Of a stretch of DNA of 50,177 nucleotides, positions 1-8,790 are shown piece after piece. The position numbers and the translations under genes were made by a program. The stretch lies in assembly GCA_020847515.1 (NCBI GenBank), contig JADLBW010000271.1:1-50177 (forward strand), written 5' to 3'. This stretch comes from Pirellulales bacterium (GTDB lineage: Bacteria > Planctomycetota > Planctomycetia > Pirellulales > Lacipirellulaceae). The notes below the pieces were generated by a model. The model saw nothing but the letters and a program-made list of their open reading frames with translations. It was not told where the DNA came from and did no database searches. Position 1 is the first letter of the stretch. Every line of letters begins with the position of its first letter.

Positions 1-517
1 CCGCCGCTCGAGCCAACCGGAGACCGTCGTCCAAGGGGGGAGCCTGCCTGACTGCACGCCACGCTTGTGTTGCGCTGCGCCCATGATTGGAGGGCCGCAT
101 CGCAGCGTCTGCATGCTCTCCCCGTGATGCGACCGTCGGTTGCCGCGTAGTGGCTTTACGGCTGCGCGCCGGCCCCCGGGAAGCGGTGCGAAGGCGACGG
201 TTGGAGCGACTTGGCCAAGTCCTCCAATTTAACGACTTTCGCCAATCTCCGGGTGCTTGCACTGCCGATGACCTTACATGACAGCGGAGGATCAGACGGA
301 CCTGAACCGAAGCGAGCATGCAGTTTTATCCGAGCCCCCCGACCCAGGCGATTGCTGGTGCGCCCACGACCCCGATTGGCGGCGGAAAGGGATAGTTAAC
401 GCCGACTTGGCGCGCACTTGCAGTACCGCGACGAGGGCCGCCCCCCCGGGCCGCACGTTCTAGTGGAAAACGTGCACCCAACGAGCGTTCACGCAAGTCA
501 TTTTTGGAGTACCCGTG
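1..517. other. Left-edge stretch without a recognisable gene
   Basis: Several short frames are open on both strands, but their translations are arginine/proline-rich composition artefacts with no motif and no consistent ribosome-binding site. I see no RNA gene here. The only clear signal is the ribosome-binding site GGAG at 506-509 that serves the gene starting at 518. Confidence 0.5.
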
Positions 518-1090
518 ATGAAGGTCTTTACTACAGGTCAGGTCGCTAAGATCTGTAAGGTGGCTCCCCGCACGGTCAGCAAATGGTTTGACTCGGGCCG
601 ACTCAAGGGCTACCGCATCCCCGGCTCCCAGGACCGGCGGATTCCCCGCGAGTACCTGATTCGCTTCCTCAAGGAGCACGGCATGCCGCTGGGCGACCTG
701 GAGGACGAAGCGATGGCCAAGGTGCTGATCGTCGCCCAGGACCAGGTGCTAATTGAGAACCTCAAGCGCGAGCTGCCGCCCGAGCGTTCCTTCCGCACCT
801 CGACCGCTGCCAGCGGATTCGAAGCCGGCATTCAGGCCGAAAGCTTCCATCCCGACTGCATCGTGGTCGATTTCTCGATCGGTCAGCTCGAGGCCCTGCA
901 GATCTGCCAGAATCTGCGCCGCAGCGCCGATTTCGCCGAGACGGTGCTGATCGCGCTGCTGCCGGACGACGGCTCGACGATCAGCTTTGACCGGTCCGCC
1001 ATTAACGAGACGTTCAAGAAGCCGTTCGACGCCGCCCTGCTGGCCGAACGCCTCCGAACGCTCGTCGGCGCCAAGAAAGAGTTGGTTTAG
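518..1090 (+). CDS. HTH (MerR/excisionase-type) plus receiver-domain regulator
   Basis: A 190-residue cytoplasmic protein with two domains. Residues 3-55 form a MerR/BldC-like winged helix (FTTGQVAKICKVAPRTVSKW followed by a basic wing and a YLIRFL helix). Residues about 67-185 resemble a response-regulator receiver: KVLIVAQD at the first strand, a likely phospho-acceptor D118 in IVVDF, and K168-P169 near the end. Only one acidic residue (D75) is visible where receivers normally have a pair, so phosphorylation may be altered. I chose ATG 518 over GTG 515 because GGAG lies 8 nt upstream of it. The domain order is reversed relative to classical response regulators, which have the receiver first. 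No kinase gene is adjacent. The DNA target is unknown. Confidence 0.8.
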   Translation: MKVFTTGQVAKICKVAPRTVSKWFDSGRLKGYRIPGSQDRRIPREYLIRFLKEHGMPLGDLEDEAMAKVLIVAQDQVLIENLKRELPPERSFRTSTAASGFEAGIQAESFHPDCIVVDFSIGQLEALQICQNLRRSADFAETVLIALLPDDGSTISFDRSAINETFKKPFDAALLAERLRTLVGAKKELV

Positions 1091-1300
1091 ACGCACCGCT
1101 GCATGCTCGGGCGTGAACGAACGCCTTAGTCCGCCAGAGCCGGCCCGCCGGGCCTGCTCGCCTCAGGCAAACCACCGGCGCAAGCTGCGAGCCGCTGGCT
1201 CGCTCGACCGCCGATAATGATTTGGGGCTGTTGAACGATTCAACAAGCGCCGACCGCTGCCAGGACTCCCGCCTAGCACGGCTCGGCCCCCCTCGATCTC
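1091..1300. other. Gap between the regulator gene and its distant terminator
   Basis: This 210-nt stretch separates the stop codon of the HTH/receiver gene from a strong terminator. It holds a perfect small palindrome, TGTTGAA-CGA-TTCAACA, at 1229-1245. No convincing reading frame is present. It is either a long 3' untranslated region or hides a small RNA that ends at the same terminator. Confidence 0.4.
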
Positions 1301-1340
1301 AAGACCCCGTCGGCGCTTGGCCGGCGGGGTCTTTCTGTTG
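1301..1340 (+). terminator. Rho-independent terminator
   Basis: AAGACCCCGTCGGC at 1301-1314 pairs with GCCGGCGGGGTCTT at 1320-1333 around the loop GCTTG. The stem is 14 bp with one G-T wobble and is followed by TCTGTTG. It ends transcription coming from the HTH/receiver gene or from an unseen small RNA upstream. Confidence 0.8.
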
Positions 1341-1507
1341 CGCGCGGGGCCCATCGAGGCCAAGTTGGCGCCGATCCGACAGTCGGCGTGGCGGGTTAAC
1401 GGCTTGGCAAATGTCGAGCCGGGCGCGCCGATCGCCGGTCCGCCAGGATTATTCCGGCACGACGTTTCCGGCCGGACTGGCTGCAGGCTGATACTCGACG
1501 TACAGCT

Positions 1508-1525
1508 ATCATTCCGTAGAATGAT
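1508..1525. promoter_or_regulatory. Perfect 7-bp hairpin upstream of moaC
   Basis: ATCATTC-CGTA-GAATGAT forms a perfect dyad about 65 nt before the moaC start. It overlaps a TATCAT hexamer (1507-1512) that could act as a -10 element, so the dyad could be an operator or a 5' leader hairpin. No matching -35 is evident. The rest of 1341-1590 shows nothing recognisable. Confidence 0.3.
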
Positions 1526-1590
1526 GTCGTTGAAGCGTTGCGCCTCGCCTCCCCGCCCGTCGCGGCGGCCGTCTCCGTGTGTGCCGCCTG

Positions 1591-2085
1591 ATGACGTCCC
1601 TGACCCACTTCGACGACGAAGGCGCAAGCCGCATGGTCGACGTGGGCGACAAGCCGACCACGCGGCGCAGCGCCCGGGCCAGCAGCCTGGTGCGGATGCA
1701 GCCCGCCACGCTGGCGGCCATTTGCGACCGCCGCATCGCCAAAGGGGATGTCCGCGAAATCGCCCGCCTGGCTGGCATCATGGCGGCCAAGCGGACGGCC
1801 GAGCTCATCCCCCTGTGCCACCCGCTGCCGCTGGATCACGTCTCGCTGGAGATCGCGGCAGCAGGCGCCGACTCCCTTCGCATCGAAGCCCTCGTCGAGG
1901 TGGATGCCCGGACCGGCGTCGAGATGGAAGCCCTTACCGCTGTTAGCGTTGCAGCGCTTACCGTGTACGACATGTGCAAAGCGATCGATCGCGGCATGAC
2001 GATTGAACGGATTCAGCTTGAAGCCAAGTCAGGCGGCGTGCGGGGCGACTTCGCCAGGGGGCCCGCGGGCGACCAGAGGACTTGA
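1591..2085 (+). CDS. moaC: Cyclic pyranopterin monophosphate synthase MoaC
   Basis: MoaC converts the 3',8-cyclo-GTP product of MoaA into cyclic pyranopterin monophosphate, the first stable intermediate of molybdenum cofactor synthesis. The 164-residue protein has the usual length and landmarks: a substrate loop with K51, LCHPLPLDH at 75-83, [19 protein letters not shown] near 109-127, the catalytic-type D127 and K130, and K-S-G-G near the end. I chose ATG 1591; a GTG at 1579 is also in frame but adds nothing conserved. No other moa or moe gene lies in the window, so the pathway is dispersed. The polyprenyl synthase gene follows after 85 nt on the same strand. Confidence 0.95.
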   Translation: MTSLTHFDDEGASRMVDVGDKPTTRRSARASSLVRMQPATLAAICDRRIAKGDVREIARLAGIMAAKRTAELIPLCHPLPLDHVSLEIAAAGADSLRIEALVEVDARTGVEMEALTAVSVAALTVYDMCKAIDRGMTIERIQLEAKSGGVRGDFARGPAGDQRT

Positions 2086-2170
2086 GTCTGCGACCGTCTC
2101 ACGCCATGTTAATTGCCGCCGTTGGACCGCGGTTAAGCGGTGGATCTCGCCCCCAGCCAGGAAGCCATTG

Positions 2171-3175
2171 ATGAGTCAAGTCCGCAGTTCCAAAGCCGAT
2201 GCGCGAATCGCACTAAGCCGGCTTTTCGCGCCGATTGCCGACGACCTGGCCGCGGTGGACCGGCGCCTGCAGCAGGAACTGCACAACGACGACCCGTTCA
2301 TCGACGAGCTGGCCCAACACTCTTTCCGCATCGGCGGAAAGCGGCTGCGACCGGCGCTGCTGCTGCTGTCGGCGCAGGCGGTCGGCCGAATTACGCCCGA
2401 GCACCATACGCTGGCGGCCGTCGTCGAAATGGTCCACACCGCTACGCTGGTCCATGACGACGTGCTGGACGAGGCCGACGTCCGCCGCCATCTCGATACC
2501 GTCAACGCCCGCTGGAACAACCAGACGAGCGTCCTGTTGGGCGACTATCTGTTCACCCATGCCTTTTACCTCGCAAGCACGCTCGACACCACCTTCGGCT
2601 GCCGCGCTATCGGCGAGGCCACCAATACCGTCTGCGAAGGCGAACTGCGGCAAACGGCCGGTAGCGGCAACTTCTGGCTGAGCCTCGACGAATATCTCCG
2701 CATCATTGAGGCCAAGACGGCCGAGCTGTGCGCCTGCTGCTGCCGGCTGGGGGCCTACTACGCCGGCGGAGACGCCATGATCACCGATCGCCTGACCGCC
2801 TTCGGCCGGAAGCTGGGCATGGCCTTCCAGATAGTCGACGACCTGCTCGACCTCGAAGGCGAAGAGCAGACGACCGGCAAATCGCTCGGCACCGACCTGG
2901 CACAGCATAAGATGACCTTGCCGCTGATCCTCCTGCGGGAGCAGTTGTCCGCCAGCGAGGCGTCGCGATTGCAGGGCCTCTATGACGAACAAGATGCCGG
3001 GCACAGCGGCCTGCTGCTGCAATGGCTGGACGAATCGGGGGCCCTCGCTCAGGCCCGGCAGACGGCCGCAGAGTACGCCCAGCACGCGATCGAGGAGCTT
3101 TCCGGCCTGCGCGACTCGGACGCCAAACGGGTGCTGGCTCAACTGGCCCGATTCGTTGTCGCTCGCAACGCCTGA
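2171..3175 (+). CDS. Trans-polyprenyl diphosphate synthase (IspB/HepT-like)
   Basis: A 334-residue prenyltransferase that condenses isopentenyl diphosphate onto an allylic diphosphate to build the side chain of a respiratory quinone. Both aspartate-rich motifs are present: DDVLD at 96-100 after LVH, and DDLLD at 223-227 after FQIV. The GGKRLRP motif is at 56-61 and KSLGTDLAQHKMTLPLI starts at 237. The frame is open further upstream, but ATG 2171 has AGGAAG 6 nt before it and fits the family length. The short residues before the first DDxxD suggest a long-chain (C35-C45) product, though chain length cannot be read reliably by eye. It ends 16 nt from the convergent miaA gene. Confidence 0.92.
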   Translation: MSQVRSSKADARIALSRLFAPIADDLAAVDRRLQQELHNDDPFIDELAQHSFRIGGKRLRPALLLLSAQAVGRITPEHHTLAAVVEMVHTATLVHDDVLDEADVRRHLDTVNARWNNQTSVLLGDYLFTHAFYLASTLDTTFGCRAIGEATNTVCEGELRQTAGSGNFWLSLDEYLRIIEAKTAELCACCCRLGAYYAGGDAMITDRLTAFGRKLGMAFQIVDDLLDLEGEEQTTGKSLGTDLAQHKMTLPLILLREQLSASEASRLQGLYDEQDAGHSGLLLQWLDESGALAQARQTAAEYAQHAIEELSGLRDSDAKRVLAQLARFVVARNA

Positions 3176-3191
3176 GGCGGTTTGGCCCCGG

Positions 3192-4148
3192 TCAGCCACG
3201 CAGTTCCGCCTTCCGGCCCTCCGTGAGAATCCGCTCGACCAGCGGTTCAATTTCCACCTCGCCGGCGATATCCACGAATCGGCACTCGCTTAGGCTACGG
3301 AACCAGGCGCCCTGCCGCTTGGCAAATTGCCGCGTGCGGGTCTTGATGCGCTCGACCATCGTCGGCTGGTCGACGCGGCCCGCCAGGCAGTCGAGCGCTT
3401 CGCGGTAGCCGACCGCCTGGCTCGCGGTTCGCCCGAGGCGCCGTTGGCCGGCGGTAAGCTGCCGCACCTCGTCGACCAGGCCTCGCTCGATCATCTCCTC
3501 TACCCGCTGATTGATAAGCGCATACTGCTCCTGGCGGGGCCGGCGCAAGACGAACGCGCGGCACTGGTCTGCCGGTCGGCCGTCGTCGAATTGCAATTGC
3601 TGGTGGCTGATCGGTTCGCCGGTGGCGCGGTACACCTCAAGTGCCCGAATGAGCCGCCGCGTGTCCCGCGGATGAATCGCCGAAGCGGCCACCGGATCGA
3701 TCTGCTCCAGGCGCGCATGCAGCGCCTCGCTGCCCACCGCGGCGACCTCCCGCTCGATTTCCCGGCGAAGATCCCAGTTCGCCGGCGGCCCCGCGAACAG
3801 CCCCCGCAGCAGCGCCTTTAAGTACAACGGCGTCCCCCCGACAAACAGCACTTCGCGTCCCCGCCCGCGAATCTCGGCGATCTTCGCCTCGGCCGCGTCT
3901 GCGTACTGGGCAACGCTGTAGTCTTCCTCCATGTCCAGAATGTCGATCAGATGATGCGGCACGACGGCCCGCTCGCTCGGCGTCGGCTTCGCGGTGCCAA
4001 TGTCCATGCCGCGGTAGATGGCCATCGAATCGAGCGAGACAATTTCGGCCTCCAGCCGCTGGGCCAGCGCCAGCGCGATATGGGTCTTGCCGGTCGCGGT
4101 GGCGCCGGTCAAGAACCAACAATCCAGGGCGGGCAGCGTGCGATTCAC
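3192..4148 (-). CDS. miaA: tRNA dimethylallyltransferase MiaA
   Basis: MiaA transfers a dimethylallyl group to N6 of A37 in tRNAs that read codons beginning with U. The 318-residue protein has the P-loop GATATGKT at 15-22, the DSMAIYRGMDIGTAKP substrate segment at 40-55, a VGGTPLYLKALL segment and the C-terminal KTRTRQFAKRQ-W tRNA-binding signature. Length is typical. It is convergent with the polyprenyl synthase gene and divergent from hisE across about 120 bp. Its dimethylallyl donor comes from the same isoprenoid pool that feeds the neighbouring polyprenyl synthase, but they are on opposite strands and not an operon. Confidence 0.96.
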   Translation of the reverse strand: MNRTLPALDCWFLTGATATGKTHIALALAQRLEAEIVSLDSMAIYRGMDIGTAKPTPSERAVVPHHLIDILDMEEDYSVAQYADAAEAKIAEIRGRGREVLFVGGTPLYLKALLRGLFAGPPANWDLRREIEREVAAVGSEALHARLEQIDPVAASAIHPRDTRRLIRALEVYRATGEPISHQQLQFDDGRPADQCRAFVLRRPRQEQYALINQRVEEMIERGLVDEVRQLTAGQRRLGRTASQAVGYREALDCLAGRVDQPTMVERIKTRTRQFAKRQGAWFRSLSECRFVDIAGEVEIEPLVERILTEGRKAELRG

Positions 4149-4269
4149 GGCGGTTGCTTAGGCGCCTCTGGCGACTTAAACTACAGGGCTGCAAACCAGT
4201 TACGATTGCTTCCTGTATTGTGCGGCAGGGGCCGACTTGAGGGAAGCGTTGGCGAGGGCCCGGCTCGGC

Positions 4270-4590
4270 ATGCGTCCGCTCGATCAACTCGTGGAAATAA
4301 TCGGCCAGCGGCGCTCCGCCGGCAATACCGACAAGTCGTACACGGCCCAATTGCTCGCCGGCGGGGTGGCGAAAATCGGCCCCAAAGTGACCGAGGAAGC
4401 CGCCGAAGTCGTCGAGGCCGCCGCCGAACCGGGCGACGCCGGCCGGCTGCACACCATCCGCGAAGCAGGCGACCTGCTCTACCACCTGCTCGTACTGCTG
4501 GCAGCGCGCGATATCTCCCTCGATGAAGTCGAAGCCGAACTTGCCCGCCGCTTCGATATATCCGGACTGGAAGAAAAGGCTGCCCGCTAA
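4270..4590 (+). CDS. hisE: Phosphoribosyl-ATP pyrophosphatase HisE
   Basis: HisE hydrolyses phosphoribosyl-ATP to phosphoribosyl-AMP, the second step of histidine synthesis. It is a separate gene here, not fused to HisI. The all-alpha MazG-like fold is recognisable from SYTAQLLAGGVAKIGPKVTE, EEAAEVVEAA and REAGDLLYHLLVLLAA, which supply the acidic residues for magnesium. ATG 4270 has GAGGG about 11 nt upstream; TTG 4237 is an in-frame alternative that adds 11 residues outside the conserved core. The protein is 106 residues from 4270. hisG follows 190 nt downstream on the same strand, so two histidine genes cluster, in reverse pathway order. Confidence 0.93.
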   Translation: MRPLDQLVEIIGQRRSAGNTDKSYTAQLLAGGVAKIGPKVTEEAAEVVEAAAEPGDAGRLHTIREAGDLLYHLLVLLAARDISLDEVEAELARRFDISGLEEKAAR

Positions 4591-4637
4591 CCACGATTAA
4601 AGAACATCGCCGCGGTCGTATGCCGAACCTCACTCGC

Positions 4638-4718
4638 GCTCGTAGTCTTACTTCTGCTCATACTCCTACTCGCGTTGAGATCAAAAGCAGCGGTAGGAGT
4701 AGGTGTAGGAGTACGAGC
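4638..4718. repeat. Imperfect palindrome between hisE and hisG
   Basis: The sequence is built from TACTCC-like hexamers on one side and GGAGTA-like hexamers on the other. TACTCCTAC at 4661-4669 pairs with GTAGGAGTA at 4693-4701. The outer GCTCGTA at 4638-4644 pairs with TACGAGC at 4712-4718. The whole can fold as a long imperfect hairpin in the hisE-hisG spacer. Confidence 0.6.
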
Positions 4719-4779
4719 AATGAATCTGAGTAGCAGCAGCATCCCAACACCCAAACCCTGAACTTCCCCCGCTTCTTCC

Positions 4780-5634
4780 ATGTCCGACCACCTTCGCATC
4801 GGCATGCCCAGCAAAGGCCGCCTCTCCGAGATCTCCAGCGAGCTGCTATCGGCCGCGGGGCTGAGCTTTCGCCGCCAGGAGCGGAGCCTTTTCGCGCGCG
4901 TCCGCGACATGCCGATCGACGTCACCTTCCTTCGCACCGACGACATCCCGGTGCTCTGCGCCGAAGGCGCAATCGACCTGGGAATCACCGGCAGCGATCT
5001 GGTCGTCGAAAGCGGCGCGGTGGTTAACACTCGGCTCAAGCTGGGCGTCGGAAACTGTCGCCTCGCGCTTTGCGTCCCGGACGACAGCGGCGTCAAGCGC
5101 CCGGCCGAACTCGACGGCAAGCGGGTCGCGACCAGCTTCCCGCAAATTACTACCGGGTTCCTCGCTCAACATCGCGCGACTCCGCACATTGTTCATCTCA
5201 CTGGTTCAGTCGAAGTGATGATCGCCCTCGGCGTCGCCGACGCGATCGTCGACCTGGTCGAAACCGGCAGCACGCTGGCCGCCAACCGGCTCCACGTGCT
5301 GGCCGAATTGGGCCGCTACGAGACGGTCCTCATTCAGAATCCAGCGACGCCCCACGGCCACGTCGCCGATCGCATCTGCCGCCGGCTGGAAGGGGTGGTC
5401 ATCGCACGGGCGTGGTCGCTGCTGGAATACAACGTCCCGGAAGCCAAGCTGTCGGAAGCCGAGCAGATCACGCCAGGCTTCAACTCTCCCACGATCAACC
5501 GCCTGGAGCAGCAAGGCTGGTTCGCCGTCCGCGCCATGGTGAAGCGCAGCGAAGTGATCGAGGTCATGGAGCGGCTCGAACAGCTCGGCGCCACCGCCAT
5601 CCTGGAAACAGCCATCAGCAACTGCCGGCTCTAA
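4780..5634 (+). CDS. hisG: ATP phosphoribosyltransferase HisG, long form
   Basis: HisG joins ATP and PRPP in the committed step of histidine synthesis. The 284-residue length and the C-terminal segment (about 212-284, including MVKRSEVIEVMERLEQLGATAILETAI) show the long, self-sufficient form with a regulatory domain for histidine feedback, so no HisZ partner is needed. The catalytic part has GMPSKGRL near the start, the IDLGITGSDLV segment, KRVATSFPQIT, and the PRPP-binding loop GSVEVMIALGVADAIVDLVE. The start ATG 4780 begins MSDHLRIGMPSKGRL as expected. hisE lies upstream on the same strand. Confidence 0.96.
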   Translation: MSDHLRIGMPSKGRLSEISSELLSAAGLSFRRQERSLFARVRDMPIDVTFLRTDDIPVLCAEGAIDLGITGSDLVVESGAVVNTRLKLGVGNCRLALCVPDDSGVKRPAELDGKRVATSFPQITTGFLAQHRATPHIVHLTGSVEVMIALGVADAIVDLVETGSTLAANRLHVLAELGRYETVLIQNPATPHGHVADRICRRLEGVVIARAWSLLEYNVPEAKLSEAEQITPGFNSPTINRLEQQGWFAVRAMVKRSEVIEVMERLEQLGATAILETAISNCRL

Positions 5635-5641
5635 CTGCGAG

Positions 5642-5686
5642 CGAGCGCCCGCCCCTTGTGGGCGCGCCTCTCCGACGCTCGCGCGG
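5642..5686. terminator. GC-rich hairpin after hisG
   Basis: GCGCCC and GGGCGC near 5645-5668 can pair around GCCCCTTGT, and GCGAGCG pairs further out with CGCTCGC. There is no T-run, so it is at best a hairpin that could promote termination. Nothing else is recognisable in 5687-5860. Confidence 0.3.
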
Positions 5687-5860
5687 CGTAAACGAGCGGT
5701 ACCCTTCCGCCGCCAATGCTTTTGCGTATCGCGGCCAACCAGCGCGTGCTAGCACGGCAGCGCCCTCGCCCCGCCCACTCTTGCCTTGGTGCGTGGCCGC
5801 TAGCTAAACTCCCCTGCTTTACTCATTTCTGTTCTCGGCACGCTACCGGCTTTGCACCGC

Positions 5861-6685
5861 ATGCGACCTGCAGCGCTACTGGCCTGCCTACTGGCGCCGC
5901 TTTTCGGCTGTGCGACCCTCGCCAAGATGGCCGCCCCGTCCAACGTGCGCTCCTGGGAGGCCGATCAGGCGGTGCTCCCGTACTGCGAATTCCGCGGCCA
6001 TCAGGTCGTCGCGCACAATGTCCGCTACTGCCGCTATTTCGATGAAGACACGTTCGTCGTCGAGCACGAGGACCGCACGTACGACCTGAACCAACTGCAA
6101 GCGGTCGACTTCTTCATGGTCCCGTTTGAAAACATGCCGCGGCTGGCCCATACGATGCTCAGCTTCGAGTTCGCCACGCCCGACGGTCCGCCGGAGTATC
6201 TGGCAGTGAGCATCGAGATCCGCAAGGAGCTGGGAGAGACCTACGCCGCCTGGAAAGGCTCGGCCCGCCAGTATGAGCTGATGTACGTCCTGGCTGACGA
6301 GCGCGACGTCGTCCAACTGCGCACCAACCACCGCGGCGAGAACGTCTACCGCTACCGCACCACGGCCACGCCCGATCAGGCCCGCTTGCTGCTGGTCGAC
6401 GTGCTGGCCCGCGCCAACGAACTGGCCAGCCGACCGGAGTTTTACGACACGCTCGCGAACAACTGCACCACCAACCTGGTCAACCACATCAACCGCATCA
6501 AGCCGAACCGCGTGAAGTACGATTACCGCGTGCTGCTGCCGGGCTACTCCGACAAGCTGACTTACGAGGAAGGGCTCATCGAGCGCCACGGCGCCTTCGA
6601 CGAAACGAAAGCCCGGGCCTATGTCAATGCCAAAGCCCTCGCTGCCGCGGGCCGCGAAGACTTTTCCCAAGCCATTCGCAAATGA
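5861..6685 (+). CDS. DUF4105-type predicted lipoprotein
   Basis: A 274-residue predicted lipoprotein: the signal peptide MRPAALLACLLAPLFGC ends in an LFGC lipobox with C17 as the likely acylated residue. The mature part carries the DUF4105 / Lnb N-terminal periplasmic pattern, with a VEHEDRTYDL strand, a long alpha/beta region and the diagnostic NNCTTN (NNCTTNLVNHINRI) in the last third; C and H residues in that motif suggest a thiol-protease-like or amidase-like site in the family. Exact activity is unknown. I chose ATG 5861 because the upstream TTG 5852 would bury the signal peptide. It is a single-gene unit. Confidence 0.75.
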   Translation: MRPAALLACLLAPLFGCATLAKMAAPSNVRSWEADQAVLPYCEFRGHQVVAHNVRYCRYFDEDTFVVEHEDRTYDLNQLQAVDFFMVPFENMPRLAHTMLSFEFATPDGPPEYLAVSIEIRKELGETYAAWKGSARQYELMYVLADERDVVQLRTNHRGENVYRYRTTATPDQARLLLVDVLARANELASRPEFYDTLANNCTTNLVNHINRIKPNRVKYDYRVLLPGYSDKLTYEEGLIERHGAFDETKARAYVNAKALAAAGREDFSQAIRK

Positions 6686-6997
6686 CGCCCCTGTTCCGAG
6701 CATCCAAACAGCCTAGCCGCGAGCGGCAGGCGTCGCCCCATTTAGCTTTCAGTCATTGATCGGTGCGGCTGAATCGGCGCCGGCGGCGAACTTCGTGGAA
6801 TTGCTTGTGCCGTCGCAGTACAAGCAGTATCTTTTTCGCAGCTAATGCGGCCCGCAGTTGTCGCGACCAGGAGTAGGTAGGAATAGCGTCGCGGCGGCCG
6901 CAACGGTAAACCGTGCCCCCTCGCCGCCGATTGCTCGCATAGTTCGCCGTTTGATTCATGCGCCATCGCTAACGATATTCAGCTTACGGAGTAAGAA
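6686..6997. other. AT-richer spacer before the LysM gene
   Basis: This gap has lower GC than its surroundings and contains a short GCCGC-GA-GCGGC hairpin at 6716-6727. A weak promoter-like pair, TTGATT at 6951-6956 and GATATT at 6974-6979 with a 17-nt spacer, precedes the next gene, but it would leave almost no leader. No gene is supported. Confidence 0.4.
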
Positions 6998-7660
6998 ATG
7001 CCGACTCATCGCGTGAATAAAGGGGAAACACTTGCCAAAATCGCAATGTATTTTTACGGCGATCCGACGCAATGGAAGACCATTTACGCCGCCAACGACA
7101 AGATCATCAAGAACCCAAACCAGATTCAAGTAGGACAAGTGCTTTCTATCCCTTCTAGCTGCGATCGCCAGCGCTCGATGATGACAAACGAGGAGCAATT
7201 GAGGTGCCCCGAAAAGGGCGTGACCTACCCCATTGAATTCGAAGTCCTGGAGTTGCTCGTAGGCGCCACGGCGCTGCTCAAAGGGCTGTTCAAAGCTGGA
7301 GTCAAAGTTCTTTCCAAGAAGGCGACTCACGCCAGCGCGGACGATGTATTCAAAGCCGTGATCAATCCAAAGACGGGCAGGAAGGAATATCCGCATAGCC
7401 CATACTTGGACAAGTCGCGCCATCCCAAGGAAGTGATGGAAGAAATCAACACGAAGATTGCGCAAGAGATAAAGAACGTCGATCCACACAAGATAGGACG
7501 GCAGAACGCGGAGATTCAGCGAATCCACGACGAATTCATCAAAACCGGAAAGTGGCCTCTAAAGAACCCCCAGATGGGCGAATATCATTCGAGCTTACCC
7601 GACGCGGGACTTATACAAGCGAGAAAAGCCTACTTGGACGCGCTCAATCTCCATAGGTAA
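6998..7660 (+). CDS. LysM-domain protein with unknown, toxin-like C-terminus
   Basis: A 220-residue protein without a signal peptide. Residues 4-53 are a LysM-type module (HRVNKGETLAKIAMYFYGDP, then GQVLSIP). Residues about 78-105 are a hydrophobic/basic linker (LLVGATALLKGLFKAGVKVL) like those in polymorphic toxins. Residues 115-220 are a charged domain containing KTGRKEYPHSPYLDKSRHP and RIHDEFIKTGKWPLKNP that I do not recognise. GGAG at 6988-6991 is 6 nt before the ATG. The gene is visibly less GC-rich than its neighbours, which suggests recent acquisition. LysM-linker-variable-domain architectures occur in secreted toxins and contractile injection cargo, but no secretion or immunity gene is adjacent, so the toxin reading is speculative. 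Confidence 0.7.
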   Translation: MPTHRVNKGETLAKIAMYFYGDPTQWKTIYAANDKIIKNPNQIQVGQVLSIPSSCDRQRSMMTNEEQLRCPEKGVTYPIEFEVLELLVGATALLKGLFKAGVKVLSKKATHASADDVFKAVINPKTGRKEYPHSPYLDKSRHPKEVMEEINTKIAQEIKNVDPHKIGRQNAEIQRIHDEFIKTGKWPLKNPQMGEYHSSLPDAGLIQARKAYLDALNLHR

Positions 7661-7689
7661 CACATCTGCGCGGTCGAGCGTTTTGCGAA

Positions 7690-8112
<423 letters not shown>

Positions 8113-8790
8113 GCCTCTCCTTTCTCATACTTTTGGGGCAACCATGGGGGCGCCCGGCCGGCGACCGCCTGCTAGTAACAAGGGGATGTACCTTACTCTA
8201 GGTTAGCCGCAATGCCAGCCCAGGCGAGGCCGCTTTGTCCCCGGTTGACTGTCATTGCGGGGCGTCGTCGCGAGACGACGGAAGTTGTCGCTTCCCGAGC
8301 GATTAGCGTCGTATTACCAACCGGGGCACGGCCCGGGCCCTTGATCGCTTCCGAGCCAGGGTGGCCGAAAGCCGGACAAGCGCGGTGTGTTTTTCCGAAC
8401 CGTTCTGCGCCCTTGACGACCACCGGACAGCCCATAGATTTCCAACAAGGGCGTCGCATATTTCGCAACGACGTCCCGGCCAGAGGCAATCGATTCACCG
8501 CGGCGACATACCGAACCGCCATATTGTTCGCGCCCGTTCTCGATTCGCATGGATTTCAATTGCGAGTATCTTTCGGCTCAGTCGGCTCGGCAATTGTCCT
8601 GCAGCCCGCATGTGCCCCGTACCGCGACGTTTCAGACGTTTGAGGCGGCCGGCACTGTACACAGGCGCCAAGCGCCTCCAGGACCTATAAGCAGGGCACC
8701 GGCTCGGCCATGGCGCGAGATAGACGTTCGTGAACGAGTCTACCGCCGGCGCGCTCCTGCGGGGCGAAGGCGCCGGCACTTCCCCAGCGA
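8113..8790. other. 680-bp gap with no supported gene
   Basis: An open frame of 143 codons exists at 8212-8643 but reads as biased random sequence. A perfect 7-bp hairpin with a GCGA loop sits at 8263-8280 (CGTCGTC-GCGA-GACGACG). I see nothing else until the MFS promoter. Confidence 0.45.

Noticed and set aside
6742-6966. Minus-strand frame upstream of the LysM gene as an immunity gene
   Set aside because: The translation has no plausible fold and lacks a ribosome-binding site; two frames are open equally.
8212-8643. A 143-codon plus-strand frame in the gap before the MFS gene
   Set aside because: No domain, biased composition, no ribosome-binding site, and two other frames are open over the same bases.
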